Source: Williamsia muralis NBRC 105860 (GTDB lineage: Bacteria; Actinomycetota; Actinomycetes; Mycobacteriales; Mycobacteriaceae). From it: a stretch of DNA of 64,000 nucleotides. Under the pieces are notes generated by a model, which saw only the letters and a program-made list of their open reading frames with translations, ran no database searches and was not told where the DNA came from. The position numbers and the translations under genes were made by a program. The stretch lies in contig NZ_BDAP01000001.1 of the NCBI RefSeq assembly GCF_001598915.1, forward strand, positions 1 to 64,000. The letters run 5' to 3'. Shown here in pieces: positions 1 to 13,001 of the stretch (its first letter is position 1; each line of letters opens with the position of its first letter).

Positions 1-1
1 A

Positions 2-367
2 AATGCCCTGGCGCCGCCCCTGAAGATCCACCACGACCGGGAGGGCGAGGCCTGGTCTGAGTTCCACCTCGGCGCCGCATATGAGGGTCCGCCGGGAATG
101 GTGCATGGTGGCGTGTGCGCCTTGGTTCTCGACCACATACTGGGAGAGACCTCGAGCCACGGCAAGCGGACGAAGTTCACGGGCACCATCGAGGTGAAGT
201 ACCTGCGGGCGACCCCGCTGGGTCCGGTGCGTGCCGACGCCTGGATCGATCGGATCGAGGGAATCAAGACCTACGTCGTGGGCACGCTGTCCGACCAGGA
301 CGGTGTCACCGCCGAGGCGCGTGGGGTGTTCATCGTCCCCAAGTGGGCTCGCGAGCCCGGTGAGTAG
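2..367 (+). CDS. PaaI-type hotdog thioesterase, 5' partial
   Basis: The reading frame is open from base 2, so the N-terminus lies outside the window. The visible 121 residues contain the hotdog-fold (4HBT/PaaI) signature PPGMVHGGVCALVLDHILG, in which the His-Gly-Gly turn and the following helix normally form the acyl-CoA site. It is followed by a strand (TIEVKYLRATPLGPV) and the C-terminal strand with FIVPKW. Such proteins hydrolyse acyl-CoA thioesters in the cytoplasm; the substrate cannot be told from sequence. The stop lies 25 bp before the start of a histidine kinase on the same strand, so the genes may be co-transcribed. Confidence 0.8.
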   Translation, partial: NALAPPLKIHHDREGEAWSEFHLGAAYEGPPGMVHGGVCALVLDHILGETSSHGKRTKFTGTIEVKYLRATPLGPVRADAWIDRIEGIKTYVVGTLSDQDGVTAEARGVFIVPKWAREPGE

Positions 368-392
368 ACACATCGAGTAGAACGGGAGCGCG

Positions 393-1502
393 TTGTCCGC
401 CATCTCCAGCCGGCTCACCGCATGGCGTGATCTTCGCTGGGCCTTCGCCGCTGTGTGGTTGCTCTTCCTCGCCTATCCCGTTCTGACCGTGAGCAAGTCG
501 GACACCATGAGCACGGCGGAGCGGGTCTACACCCTGGTCCTGCTCGGCGGGTTCGCAGTCGGGTATCTCCTCACATGCGTCTACGTGCTGTTCGGGACGT
601 CCCGGCATTCGGACCGGCGACGGGCAGCGCCGGTGGCGTTCGTCGCGCTCGCCGTGGTGGCCGCGGCGACAACGGTCACGCTCGACCAAGAGGTGTTCGC
701 GCTGGCCCCTTATCTGATGGCCGTCGCCGCACTGTCATTCGCACTACCGGTGTCGGTGGCCATCTTCGTGCTCCTCACCGGTTCGGCGGTGGTGATGCCG
801 GAGATCGTCGACGGCTGGGAGCTCGACACGGGCGTCGTGGTGATGCTGTTGGTCGTCGGTCCGACCGTGCTCGCGGTGAGGATCTTGCGCGCCCGCAAAG
901 AGCTGCGTGAGGAGTCCGAAGCGGCGAAACGCAGCCTCGACGAGCAATTGGCCATCGTCGCCGAGCGAGAGCGCGTCGCCCGAGACGTCCACGACATCCT
1001 CGGGCATTCGCTGACGGTCATGACGGTCAAGTCCGAGCTCGCGGGCCGGTTGATGGACGTCGATCCGACGGCGGCGAGAGCCGAACTCGCCGACCTGCAC
1101 CGCATTTCGCGCGAAGCCCTCGCCGAGGTCCGCACCACCGTGGGGGGCTTGCGATCGCCGGATCTGGCGACCGAACTGCTGGCCGCCGACACGGCCCTCA
1201 CCGCCTCCCGGATCGCTGCCGATCTACCTGCTGACGCCACTGTCGCCGCACCGCAGAACCGGGTGTTGTTCGCATGGGTACTGCGTGAGGCGGTCACCAA
1301 CGTCGTACGTCATTCCGGAGCGACGACCTGCCGGGTGCGCTTGCAGCCCAACGCGATCGACATCGTCGACGACGGTGTCGGGCTCGACGGCTCGGTGTCG
1401 GGCAACGGGCTCCGCGGCCTTCGAGAACGGGTCCAGGCCGCGGGCGGCACCCTCACCCTCGGCGGCGACCACGGCACCGAACTGCGAGTGTTGGTCCCAT
1501 GA
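393..1502 (+). CDS. DesK/NarL-type sensor histidine kinase
   Basis: The 369-residue protein starts at TTG with GGGAG about 7 bp upstream. Residues about 15-165 form several hydrophobic membrane segments without an obvious extracellular sensor domain. A short coiled linker leads to a HisKA_3 dimerisation motif, ERERVARDVHDILGH, with phospho-acceptor His200. The HATPase domain shows an N-box (REAVTNVVRHS) and G-boxes (DDGVGLDG, GNGLRGLRERV). Its stop overlaps the start of the response regulator by 4 bp (ATGA), marking a cognate pair. Kinases of this class often sense membrane state or antibiotics and control adjacent ABC transporters. None is adjacent here, so the signal is unknown. Confidence 0.92.
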   Translation: MSAISSRLTAWRDLRWAFAAVWLLFLAYPVLTVSKSDTMSTAERVYTLVLLGGFAVGYLLTCVYVLFGTSRHSDRRRAAPVAFVALAVVAAATTVTLDQEVFALAPYLMAVAALSFALPVSVAIFVLLTGSAVVMPEIVDGWELDTGVVVMLLVVGPTVLAVRILRARKELREESEAAKRSLDEQLAIVAERERVARDVHDILGHSLTVMTVKSELAGRLMDVDPTAARAELADLHRISREALAEVRTTVGGLRSPDLATELLAADTALTASRIAADLPADATVAAPQNRVLFAWVLREAVTNVVRHSGATTCRVRLQPNAIDIVDDGVGLDGSVSGNGLRGLRERVQAAGGTLTLGGDHGTELRVLVP

Positions 1503-2110
1503 CCGAGATCCGGCTGCTGCTCGCGGACGATCAGGCGCTCGTGAGGGGTGCCCTGGCGGCCCTGCTCGACCTCGAATCCGACCTGCGGGTGGTCGCTCAG
1601 GTGGGGCGTGGTGACGAGGTCGTGGAACATGCACGCGACGCCGAGGTCGATGTCTGCCTGCTCGACATCGAGATGCCCGGGGCCGACGGCATCGAGGCGG
1701 CCGAAGCGCTGCACCGTGAACTCCCGCACGTGCGCAGTCTGATCGTCACCACGTTCGGCCGACCCGGATATCTGCGCCGGGCGATCGAGGCGGGAGCGTC
1801 GGGATTTGTCGTGAAGGACACCCCGGCGGCCGAACTCGCCGATGCGGTGCGGAGGGTTCACGCCGGCCTCCGCGTGATCGACCCCACCCTGGCCACCGAG
1901 AGCCTCACCACCGGACAGAATCCGCTCACCGAGCGTGAGCAGGACATACTCCGCAGTGCACTGGGCGGGGCGACGGTCGCGGTCATCGCCTCCCAGGTAC
2001 ATCTGTCCCCGGGCACGGTCCGCAACTACCTGTCGAGTGCGATCGGCAAGACAGGAGCGGGTACGCGGGCCGAAGCCGCTCAGATCGCCCAGCGACACGG
2101 ATGGTTGTAA
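1499..2110 (+). CDS. NarL/LuxR-family response regulator
   Basis: The 203-residue partner of the preceding kinase begins inside the kinase stop codon (ATGA). The receiver domain has the acidic pair D10/D11, phospho-acceptor D56 in CLLDIEMPG, the switch Thr in IVTTFG and the conserved Lys in FVVKD. The C-terminal LuxR helix-turn-helix begins at PLTEREQDIL and continues through VHLSPGTVRNYLSSAIGKTG. It should bind DNA as a phosphorylated dimer. The target genes are unknown, since the next gene (gltB) has its own long leader. Confidence 0.93.
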   Translation: MTEIRLLLADDQALVRGALAALLDLESDLRVVAQVGRGDEVVEHARDAEVDVCLLDIEMPGADGIEAAEALHRELPHVRSLIVTTFGRPGYLRRAIEAGASGFVVKDTPAAELADAVRRVHAGLRVIDPTLATESLTTGQNPLTEREQDILRSALGGATVAVIASQVHLSPGTVRNYLSSAIGKTGAGTRAEAAQIAQRHGWL

Positions 2111-2418
2111 CGCCTGTTCAGAGAGGGTTTGACGGTCATCTCGAAGTCGTGGCACACTCGCGATTTCAATACGGCGCGGGTGGCGTGAGAAAATGATCTG
2201 ATGCCTGAAGCAGGAGTGATCCTCCATGCGGTGGGCAAACACGATCCGCGGTCAGCAATGGCGCTGGCCTCGGTGCACGGAAATGCTGCTCAGCAGCGCT
2301 GTATGCGCAGGTGAGAGCGGTGCGGTGGTCCTGACAAGGGCTGCCACAACCCGTGCGCCGTAACCTACAGCTGAAACGGTGCGCTCGCACGGCGAACGCG
2401 ATGTTAAGGGCGAAAAGT
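2111..2418. other. 308-bp leader region between response regulator and gltB
   Basis: No convincing gene was found; a 37-codon ORF from 2201 lacks a ribosome site and coding bias. The region probably carries the gltBD promoter. At 2360-2377 there is GTAAC, 8 bp, then GAAAC. This resembles a GlnR half-site pair but the spacing is two bases too long. AAGGG at 2406-2410 is the likely gltB ribosome binding site. Confidence 0.4.
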
Positions 2419-6997
<4,579 letters not shown>

Positions 6998-7005
<8 letters not shown>

Positions 7006-8464
7006 CCAGAAGGGCTTTCTCAAGCACCCCGAACGTGAATTGCCGCAACGGCGGCCGGTCCCGCTGCGACTCATGGACTGGAAAGAGGTCTACGAGGACT
7101 TCGATCGCGACAAGCTTCGCGTCCAGGCCAGCCGATGCATGGACTGCGGGATCCCGTTCTGTCACAACGGTTGTCCTCTCGGAAACCTGATTCCCGAGTG
7201 GAACGACCTCGTGTACAAGGACCGTTGGGCAGACGGCATCGACCGTCTGCACGCCACCAACAACTTCCCGGAGTTCACCGGTCGGTTGTGCCCGGCCCCC
7301 TGTGAGGCGTCGTGCGTGCTGGGCATCAACCAGCCTGCCGTCACCATCAAGCAGGTCGAGGTCGAGCTCATCGACAACGCCTTCGATGAAGGCTGGGTCA
7401 CGCCGGTGCTGCCGACCGAGAAGACCGGCAAGTCGGTTGCGATCGTCGGGTCAGGCCCTGCGGGTCTCGCTGCGGCGCAGCAGCTCACGCGCGCCGGCCA
7501 CGACGTCACCGTCTTCGAGCGGGCCGATCGGATCGGTGGTCTGCTCCGCTACGGCATCCCCGAGTTCAAGATGGAGAAGCACCACATCGACCGCCGTCTG
7601 GACCAGATGGTCGCCGAGGGCACCCAGTTCCGTGCGGGTGTCAACGTCGGTGTTGACGTGACCGTCGAACAACTCAAGGCCGACTTCGACGCGGTGGTGC
7701 TGTGCAACGGCTCCACCAAGGGTCGCGACCTTCCGATCCCGGGCCGTGAACTCGATGGCATCCATCAGGCGATGGAGTTCCTCCCGTGGGCCAACCGGGT
7801 TCAAGAGGGCGACGACGTCGTCGACGGTGACGGCATGCCGCCGATCAACGCCAAGGGCAAGAAGGTGATCATCATCGGTGGTGGTGACACCGGCGCGGAC
7901 TGCCTCGGTACATCGCTGCGTCAGGGCGCCGAGATCGTCCACCAGTTCGAGATCATGCCGCGCCCGCCGGACGAGCGCGCCGACTCCACTCCGTGGCCCA
8001 CGTACCCCCTGATGTACCGGGTGTCCTCGGCCCATGAAGAGGGCGGTGAACGCGTATTCTCGGTGAACACTGAGCAGTTCATCGGTGAAGACGGCAAGGT
8101 CACCGGTTTGCGTGCGCACGAAGTCGTGATGAACGCCGGCCGTTTCGAGAAGGTCGAAGGCAGTGACTTCGAGCTCGAGGCCGACCTCGTTCTGCTGGCC
8201 ATGGGCTTCGTCGGACCCGAGCGCGAGGACTTCCTCGACAAGCTCGGCGTGGAGTACAACGAACGCGGAAACGTCAAGCGCGACGACAACTTTCAGTCGA
8301 CGGTCCCCGGTGTGTTCGTGGCCGGCGATGCCGGTCGTGGCCAGTCGTTGATCGTGTGGGCGATCGCCGAAGGACGGTCTGCGGCTGCCGCTGCGGACAA
8401 GTTCCTCACCGGCGCCACCCTGCTCCCCGCACCCATCGTTCCCACCCTGGCACCGCAGCGCTGA
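6998..8464 (+). CDS. gltD: glutamate synthase small subunit
   Basis: This 488-residue FAD/NADPH-binding partner of GltB passes electrons from NADPH to the large subunit. The GTG start at 6998 lies 8 bp inside gltB, implying translational coupling. N-terminal 4Fe-4S ligands are Cys47, 50, 55, 59 ([13 protein letters not shown]) and Cys98, 102, 106 (CPAPCEASC). The FAD dinucleotide fold is [17 protein letters not shown], the NADPH fold is [19 protein letters not shown], and the closing FAD motif is [14 protein letters not shown]. Length and order are typical of the family. Confidence 0.97.
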
Positions 8465-8465
8465 A

Positions 8466-8486
8466 GGTGCGGGATCGCTCCCGACC
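8466..8486 (+). terminator. hairpin downstream of gltD
   Basis: GGT and CGGGA pair with TCCCG and ACC around a TCGC loop, with one bulged G. The hairpin starts 2 bp after the gltD stop. There is no T-run, which is common for actinobacterial terminators. Confidence 0.5.
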
Positions 8487-8566
8487 TGTCAAGATGAATC
8501 GGAACACGCCTGTGTTCTGATTGGTATCGAGCTGTGATAAGCAGTTTTGCTCGGGAGGAAAAGTTC

Positions 8567-9517
8567 ATGCGGGTGGGCACTGTTCTTGGTTGGCGGCGAC
8601 AGCGTGGACGCCGCACACGCGCGATGACGAGTGTGTTGGCAGCAGCTGTGGTGGCGGCCGGGGCATTGAGTGCAGTGTCGGCACCCACCGCATCGGCTGA
8701 TCCCGCGGGCTGTCCAGAGCTCTACGTGTTGGCCATTCCCGGAACCTGGGAGAAGTCGGCCGACGCCCAGATCCGCGGAATGCTCGCCTACCCCACGACA
8801 GGCCTCGGCGGCGAGACCCAGACCCAGCTGGTCGGGTACAACGCCACCGCCTTCCCCTGGGAGAACGGCGGTGCCGTCTACGGCGAGTCGAAGGCGCAGG
8901 CCGTGGCCAACGCCGAGGGCCTGGCCATCACGATGACCAAACGGTGCCCGGGTACGAAGGTCGCCCTGATCGGCTACAGCCAGGGTGCTGACGCAGCCGG
9001 CGACCTCGCCGCCGACATCGGGACCGGCAGGGGAGCCATCGCGCCCGCCAAGTTCGCCGGCGCAGTGCTGATCTCCGATCCGCGGCGCTCGAAGCAGGAT
9101 GCGCTCATCGGACCGACGCTGTCGGGCGAGGGCAACGGAGGGCCACGTCAGGGCGGGTTCGGATGGGTGAAGAACCGCACCTTCACCATTTGCGACCCGG
9201 GCGACCAGTACTGCAACATCCCCCGGGACTACTACGTCTCCCGCGTGGTCGGGTATCTGGCCGAGACCAGTAACCCGAACCCCGACATGTTCGCCCAGTA
9301 CCAGGCCGAGGCCGCTGCGATCTTCAGTGAACTGGTGACCCGCGGCGGACCCGGTGCCGTACTGAACGAACTCAGCAACGAGAAGGCCCGCTCGCAGATC
9401 ATGGCGTTCAACCGCTTCATCGAATCGGGCTCGCACACCAACTACGGCAACTTCCAGGTGCAGCCGGGCGTCACCGCACTGCAGTGGGCCCAGAACTACC
9501 TGGCCGGTCTGGCCTGA
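8567..9517 (+). CDS. secreted cutinase-family serine hydrolase
   Basis: The ATG at 8567 is chosen because GGGAGGAA (8553-8560) sits 6 bp upstream; the GTG at 8534 has no such site. The basic N-terminus and hydrophobic stretch form a signal peptide with likely cleavage after A44 (ASA-DP). The mature protein is an alpha/beta hydrolase of the cutinase/Culp family. The nucleophile is Ser138 in LIGYSQGAD, a disulfide-flanked Asp lies in CDPGDQYC, and a His lies in SGSHTNYGN. Such enzymes hydrolyse esters or lipids at the mycolate envelope. The gene stands alone and is followed by a tandem repeat array. Confidence 0.9.
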   Translation: MRVGTVLGWRRQRGRRTRAMTSVLAAAVVAAGALSAVSAPTASADPAGCPELYVLAIPGTWEKSADAQIRGMLAYPTTGLGGETQTQLVGYNATAFPWENGGAVYGESKAQAVANAEGLAITMTKRCPGTKVALIGYSQGADAAGDLAADIGTGRGAIAPAKFAGAVLISDPRRSKQDALIGPTLSGEGNGGPRQGGFGWVKNRTFTICDPGDQYCNIPRDYYVSRVVGYLAETSNPNPDMFAQYQAEAAAIFSELVTRGGPGAVLNELSNEKARSQIMAFNRFIESGSHTNYGNFQVQPGVTALQWAQNYLAGLA

Positions 9518-9519
9518 CG

Positions 9520-9980
9520 TACTTCCTCCGGTTCCGACCAGTTCCTCCGGTTGCAACCGGAGGGTCTGACTGGAGTCGGCGGGTTTGGGCGGGGGTGGTG
9601 TACTTCCTCCGGTTTCGGCTACTTCCTCCGGTTGCAACCGGAGGGTCTGACTGGAGTCGGAGGGTTTGGCGGGGGTGGTGTACTTCCTCCGGTTCCGACC
9701 ACTTCCTCCCGTTGCAGTCGGAGGGTCTGACTGGAGTCGGAGGGTTTGGTGGGGGCGGTGTACTTCCTCCGGTTTCGACTACTTCCTCCGGTTGCAGTCG
9801 GAGGGTTTGACTGGAGTCGGAGGGTTTGGTGGGGGCGACCTACTTCCTCCGGTTTCGGCCACTTCCTCCGGTTGCAACCGGGGCGTTTGCCTGGGGGTTC
9901 CGCGTTTCCTCCGGTTCCGACCACTTCCTCCGGTTGCAACCGGAGGGTCTGACTGGAGTCGGAGGGTCTGGTGACACCTG
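9520..9980. repeat. 80-bp tandem repeat array, six copies
   Basis: Units begin TACTTCCTCCGGTT at 9520, 9601, 9681, 9761 and 9841. A sixth copy beginning about 9903 follows a shortened fifth unit. The period is exactly 80-81 bp for the first four units. Each full unit has two TTCCTCCGGTT boxes about 20 bp apart, then GACTGGAGTCGGAGGGT and a G-rich tail. In units 1, 2 and 6 the second box extends into a perfect 20-bp palindrome, CCTCCGGTTGCAACCGGAGG. The array starts 3 bp after the cutinase stop and lies between convergent genes. All frames are open through it, so ORFs here are artefacts. Confidence 0.93.
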
Positions 9981-10232
9981 CCCGCCCGCCGTGTTACCCC
10001 TGGGGAAGATGTGACTCGCCCGCGTGGCAACCCGAATCCGGACATCTCCGGGCGTAGCGTGACGTTCACCACATTGTGGCAGCAACACCCCTGGTGAGGC
10101 CTGTGCAGAGGTAACGACGCGGCGGGCCGTCACGACACACAACGCGAAGGTACGGATGTTCAAGGGTTTCGACTCTGGACGATCGCGGTACCCAGAAAGT
10201 TATCCGCTGCACTAAACAGGACGTGATCAGTC

Positions 10233-10400
10233 GTGAAACTGGCGAAGTCGCACAACAGCCGCCGCACCCCACTACTCGGACGACACCCGCACATTTTCGG
10301 TTCGGATGGGCTGATCGCGCATCGACGACTCGCTCGAATGCTGCCCGAAGAGGGCGAGCGACTGGTGACAGTCGCCGACCTGCGGAACTTCAACCTCTGA
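10233..10400 (+). CDS. possible small protein, 55 aa
   Basis: A GTG-started frame encodes a basic 55-residue peptide beginning VKLAKSHNSRRTPLLG and ending TVADLRNFNL. An in-frame stop at 10224 fixes the N-terminal limit. About three quarters of third positions are G/C, and the stretch is otherwise empty between the repeat array and a convergent hydrolase. AGGA lies 11 bp upstream, a weak ribosome site. No family is recognised. It could be a genuine small gene or a remnant of a longer one. Confidence 0.35.
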   Translation: MKLAKSHNSRRTPLLGRHPHIFGSDGLIAHRRLARMLPEEGERLVTVADLRNFNL

Positions 10401-10416
10401 TCGATCCGGCTGGGGA

Positions 10417-11295
10417 CTACCTGTCGGCGATCGCGCGGGCGGCAAAATCCTCGATCAGCCCGGCGGCGACATCGGGCTGCTGGACGATGAAGAAGTGGCG
10501 CGCGGGAATCACTGGCGCGTAGTCGGCGCCGAGGAATCGGGCGTACCGGGCCTGCTTCCAGTTCCAGAACAGTCGGACCGGTGTGCGCCGCCCGGGCAGC
10601 GCGGAGACAACCAGAGTCGGCGCCGTGAGAGGCATCGTCCGTCGCATGGCCACCAGTTCTGAGTTGAGCACCCCGAACGCGACCTGCTCGACGAGAAGTG
10701 CTCGTGGATAACGACTTCCGCCCAGCACCTCCCCGATCCAGTGGCGCTGCTCTGCCGTGTACCCACCGGGTGGCCCGGGCGACGTCGCGATCGCATGGCC
10801 GCGGATGCCGGCCGACCGGGGAAGCCGCAGAGCCTTGATGAGGTGTGCGGTGAGGTGCGCCAACCGGTTGCTGAGGCCTGGCGGCACCATCTGCAGGGGC
10901 AGCATCACGTACGACCCGTCGAGCATGACGACTGCGGCCACCCGCTCCGGCCGGCCGCGAGCGAATCCCTCCGCATAAAGCGACGCCAGCGAATGCCCTG
11001 CGACCACAACGGGTTCGGTGACCCCGACCGCGTCCAGCAGTTCGTCGATCCGCCGGTTCTCGTCGTCGATCGACGGGATCTGGCCGGGAGGGAGTGGATC
11101 GGACAAGCCGTAGCCGGGCCGATCGTATCGGATCACCGTCCACCGGTCGCGGAGCAGTTCGGCGAGGTGATCGAAGTCGAACCAGTTGCCGCCGAGTGCG
11201 GCCAGGAGAAGCAGTGGTGGACCCTGGCCCTCGACGACCACATGGGTGCGTAGGCCGCAGATGGTGAAGAACGCACCGGGCGGCTGCAGCTGCAT
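10417..11295 (-). CDS. alpha/beta-fold hydrolase
   Basis: This 292-residue cytoplasmic protein has the alpha/beta-hydrolase pattern. A strand and oxyanion region (PLLLLAALGGNWFDF) are followed by YDRPGYGLSD, a nucleophile elbow VVAGHSLASLYAEG with the catalytic Ser, a lid region, and a late His in IPARHFFIV. The classical HGxG is replaced by ALGGNW. The substrate is not predictable. It is the last gene of a minus-strand run beginning with lysX, 50 bp after the preceding amidotransferase gene. Confidence 0.85.
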   Translation of the reverse strand: MQLQPPGAFFTICGLRTHVVVEGQGPPLLLLAALGGNWFDFDHLAELLRDRWTVIRYDRPGYGLSDPLPPGQIPSIDDENRRIDELLDAVGVTEPVVVAGHSLASLYAEGFARGRPERVAAVVMLDGSYVMLPLQMVPPGLSNRLAHLTAHLIKALRLPRSAGIRGHAIATSPGPPGGYTAEQRHWIGEVLGGSRYPRALLVEQVAFGVLNSELVAMRRTMPLTAPTLVVSALPGRRTPVRLFWNWKQARYARFLGADYAPVIPARHFFIVQQPDVAAGLIEDFAARAIADR

Positions 11296-11345
11296 CGAGC
11301 CATTCTATGCCGGGCTCACCACTCGGCACGGCCGGCGGAAACTGG

Positions 11346-12179
11346 TCAGGTGGGTGGTTGCGGTCGAAACGGTCGTTGTTCGTCCGGGCCCTTCTGCACG
11401 ATGAGAGCGCTGGACGGCGGCACCTCGTGCCACAGCCCGGGAAGCGTGACCAGCGGTTCGGACACCACCACGCGGGCTTCCTCCGAGAAGTGCGCAAGAC
11501 GTTCGTTCTCCGGATACAGCTCGCGAACCGACTCGACGTCGCCGCTGACATACAACGTGTTGACCACCGGGCCGCTCGCGTAGCGCACGGCGTAGAGCCG
11601 CTCACCGTCGGTGAGCCCGATCGTCATCTGGACAGGCTCGGATATGCCCTGCGATGCCGCCAGCGCTTCGATGTGACCGGCCATCCGCTCCAGACCGCCG
11701 AGTGGATCGTCCTCCAGCCCGAAGGTCAGCGCGAGGTAGAACATCACCTCCGAATCCGTTGATCCACCGATGCTCTCGAACAGGTCCGGTCGCACGGCGA
11801 GGATGAGGTCGCGTCGGAGACGTTGGAAGTCGGCGATGAAACCGTTGTGTACGAACATCCACCGGCCATACCGAAATGGGTGGCAATTCGTTTGTTGCAC
11901 TGGGGTACCGGTGGCCGCCCGCACATGTGCGACGAACAACGACGATCGCACCGTCGCCGACAGCTCGCGAAGGTTTTCGTCACCCCAGGCGGGGGCGGCG
12001 CTACGGAACAGCGTGGGCCGGCCCGCCTCGCTGTACCAGCCCAGTCCGTGACCGTCGGCGTTTGCGGTGGGAACATCGGGCGCAGCAAGGCGACTCTGCT
12101 GGATCAGGGAGTGCTCGGGGTCGTAGAGAAGTTCTTTGGGATTGATCGGATTCCCGTAGTAGCCGAGCCAGCGACACAT
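11346..12179 (-). CDS. class II glutamine amidotransferase (YafJ/EgtC-like)
   Basis: The 277-residue protein starts MCRWLGYYG, so Cys2 becomes the N-terminal nucleophile after Met removal, as in GATase_2 Ntn hydrolases. Supporting motifs are NADGHGLGWYSE, FVAHVRAATG and NCHPFRYGRWMFVHNG, which supply the glutamine-binding and oxyanion residues. It is a free-standing domain without a synthase partner. EgtC of ergothioneine synthesis belongs to this fold, but no egtABDE genes are adjacent, so a specific role is not assigned. It lies 44 bp after the membrane protein gene on the minus strand. Confidence 0.85.
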   Translation of the reverse strand: MCRWLGYYGNPINPKELLYDPEHSLIQQSRLAAPDVPTANADGHGLGWYSEAGRPTLFRSAAPAWGDENLRELSATVRSSLFVAHVRAATGTPVQQTNCHPFRYGRWMFVHNGFIADFQRLRRDLILAVRPDLFESIGGSTDSEVMFYLALTFGLEDDPLGGLERMAGHIEALAASQGISEPVQMTIGLTDGERLYAVRYASGPVVNTLYVSGDVESVRELYPENERLAHFSEEARVVVSEPLVTLPGLWHEVPPSSALIVQKGPDEQRPFRPQPPT

Positions 12180-12223
12180 GGGTCATCTCGTTCTCTGAGC
12201 GCCGGAGGAGATGGGTGCAGCGG

Positions 12224-12982
12224 TCAGGGCGTTCGCTGTTCGCGACCGCCGACGAGATCACGCATCCGGTCACGACGACCGACGTACAACTCGAACCGGC
12301 GCTCGGCGCGCTCGAGCTTGCGTTCAGAGTAGAACCTGCGCGCCCAGTACGAGGTCGGATGAGCCAGCCGCAACGCGCCGATCAACCCGAGTAGTGGCAC
12401 CGGCAGCCCGATCAGTCCTGTCGCGAGCTTGCCCTTGAGCAGACAGATCACCGAGTAGGCGACGTGCACGAGCACGATCGCCGCTGTGATGGCCACGCTG
12501 GTGCTGGACGGATTGCCCTCGTCGATCCCGCCGAGGGGAGTGGTGCCGACCAGCATCGCCACACCGAACACCGTCGCGATCATCACCGCGTCGATCGACT
12601 TGCGCCCCTCTTCGGACCAGTACACGTCTTCCAGATGCAGCCACAGCGCGAACTCGTCGAGCGCGAGGGCGGCGCCGATCCCGAACGCGGCGGCCAGCAC
12701 CTCGCGCCACGGCGGGTCGGGCTGGAACCGGAACTCGAGCAGCCCGGCGGTGAGGATCAGCAAGATGCCCCACACCTGGTGGTGGATGTGTACTCCACCG
12801 ATGTAGATGTCGTTCACCGGTCCGCCTGACGAGGCCTCGGCATCGTCCGGCGTGTTCTCACTCCGAGCCCGGATGGATCGGGTGATCCAACGCGTGATGC
12901 CGTAGGTCACGATGAAACCGACCAGGGCGAACACGGCCGCAGACCGGCCTGTCTCGACCACGTGGGTCATGTACCAGTTCAA
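12224..12982 (-). CDS. conserved integral membrane protein
   Basis: This 252-residue protein has an N-terminal helix (FALVGFIVTYGITRW), a short acidic loop, and the motif YIGGVHIHHQVWGI before a second helix. Further helices contain ALALDEFALWLHLEDVYW, DAVMIATVFGVAMLV and ITAAIVLVHVAYSVICLL. The tail is basic. The conserved His and Asp/Glu residues at membrane edges suggest metal or proton chemistry, but the function is unknown. Its start is 19 bp after the lysX stop, so it is probably co-transcribed with lysX and may act with it at the membrane. Confidence 0.75.
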   Translation of the reverse strand: MNWYMTHVVETGRSAAVFALVGFIVTYGITRWITRSIRARSENTPDDAEASSGGPVNDIYIGGVHIHHQVWGILLILTAGLLEFRFQPDPPWREVLAAAFGIGAALALDEFALWLHLEDVYWSEEGRKSIDAVMIATVFGVAMLVGTTPLGGIDEGNPSSTSVAITAAIVLVHVAYSVICLLKGKLATGLIGLPVPLLGLIGALRLAHPTSYWARRFYSERKLERAERRFELYVGRRDRMRDLVGGREQRTP

Positions 12983-13001
12983 GCGTCAACCTTCAGAGCG
13001 G

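Noticed and set aside
2360-2377. GTAAC-n8-GAAAC resembling a GlnR box before gltB
   Set aside because: The actinobacterial GlnR pattern needs a 6-bp gap within a half pair; this gap is 8 bp and there is no second pair.
9484-9974. Several overlapping frames through the 80-bp array encoding SSG/PPVATGGSDW-type repeats
   Set aside because: They arise because an 80-bp unit without stops is open in several frames on both strands; no start sites or homology.
9520-9980. CRISPR array
   Set aside because: The whole 80-bp unit is conserved; there are no unique spacers and no cas genes.
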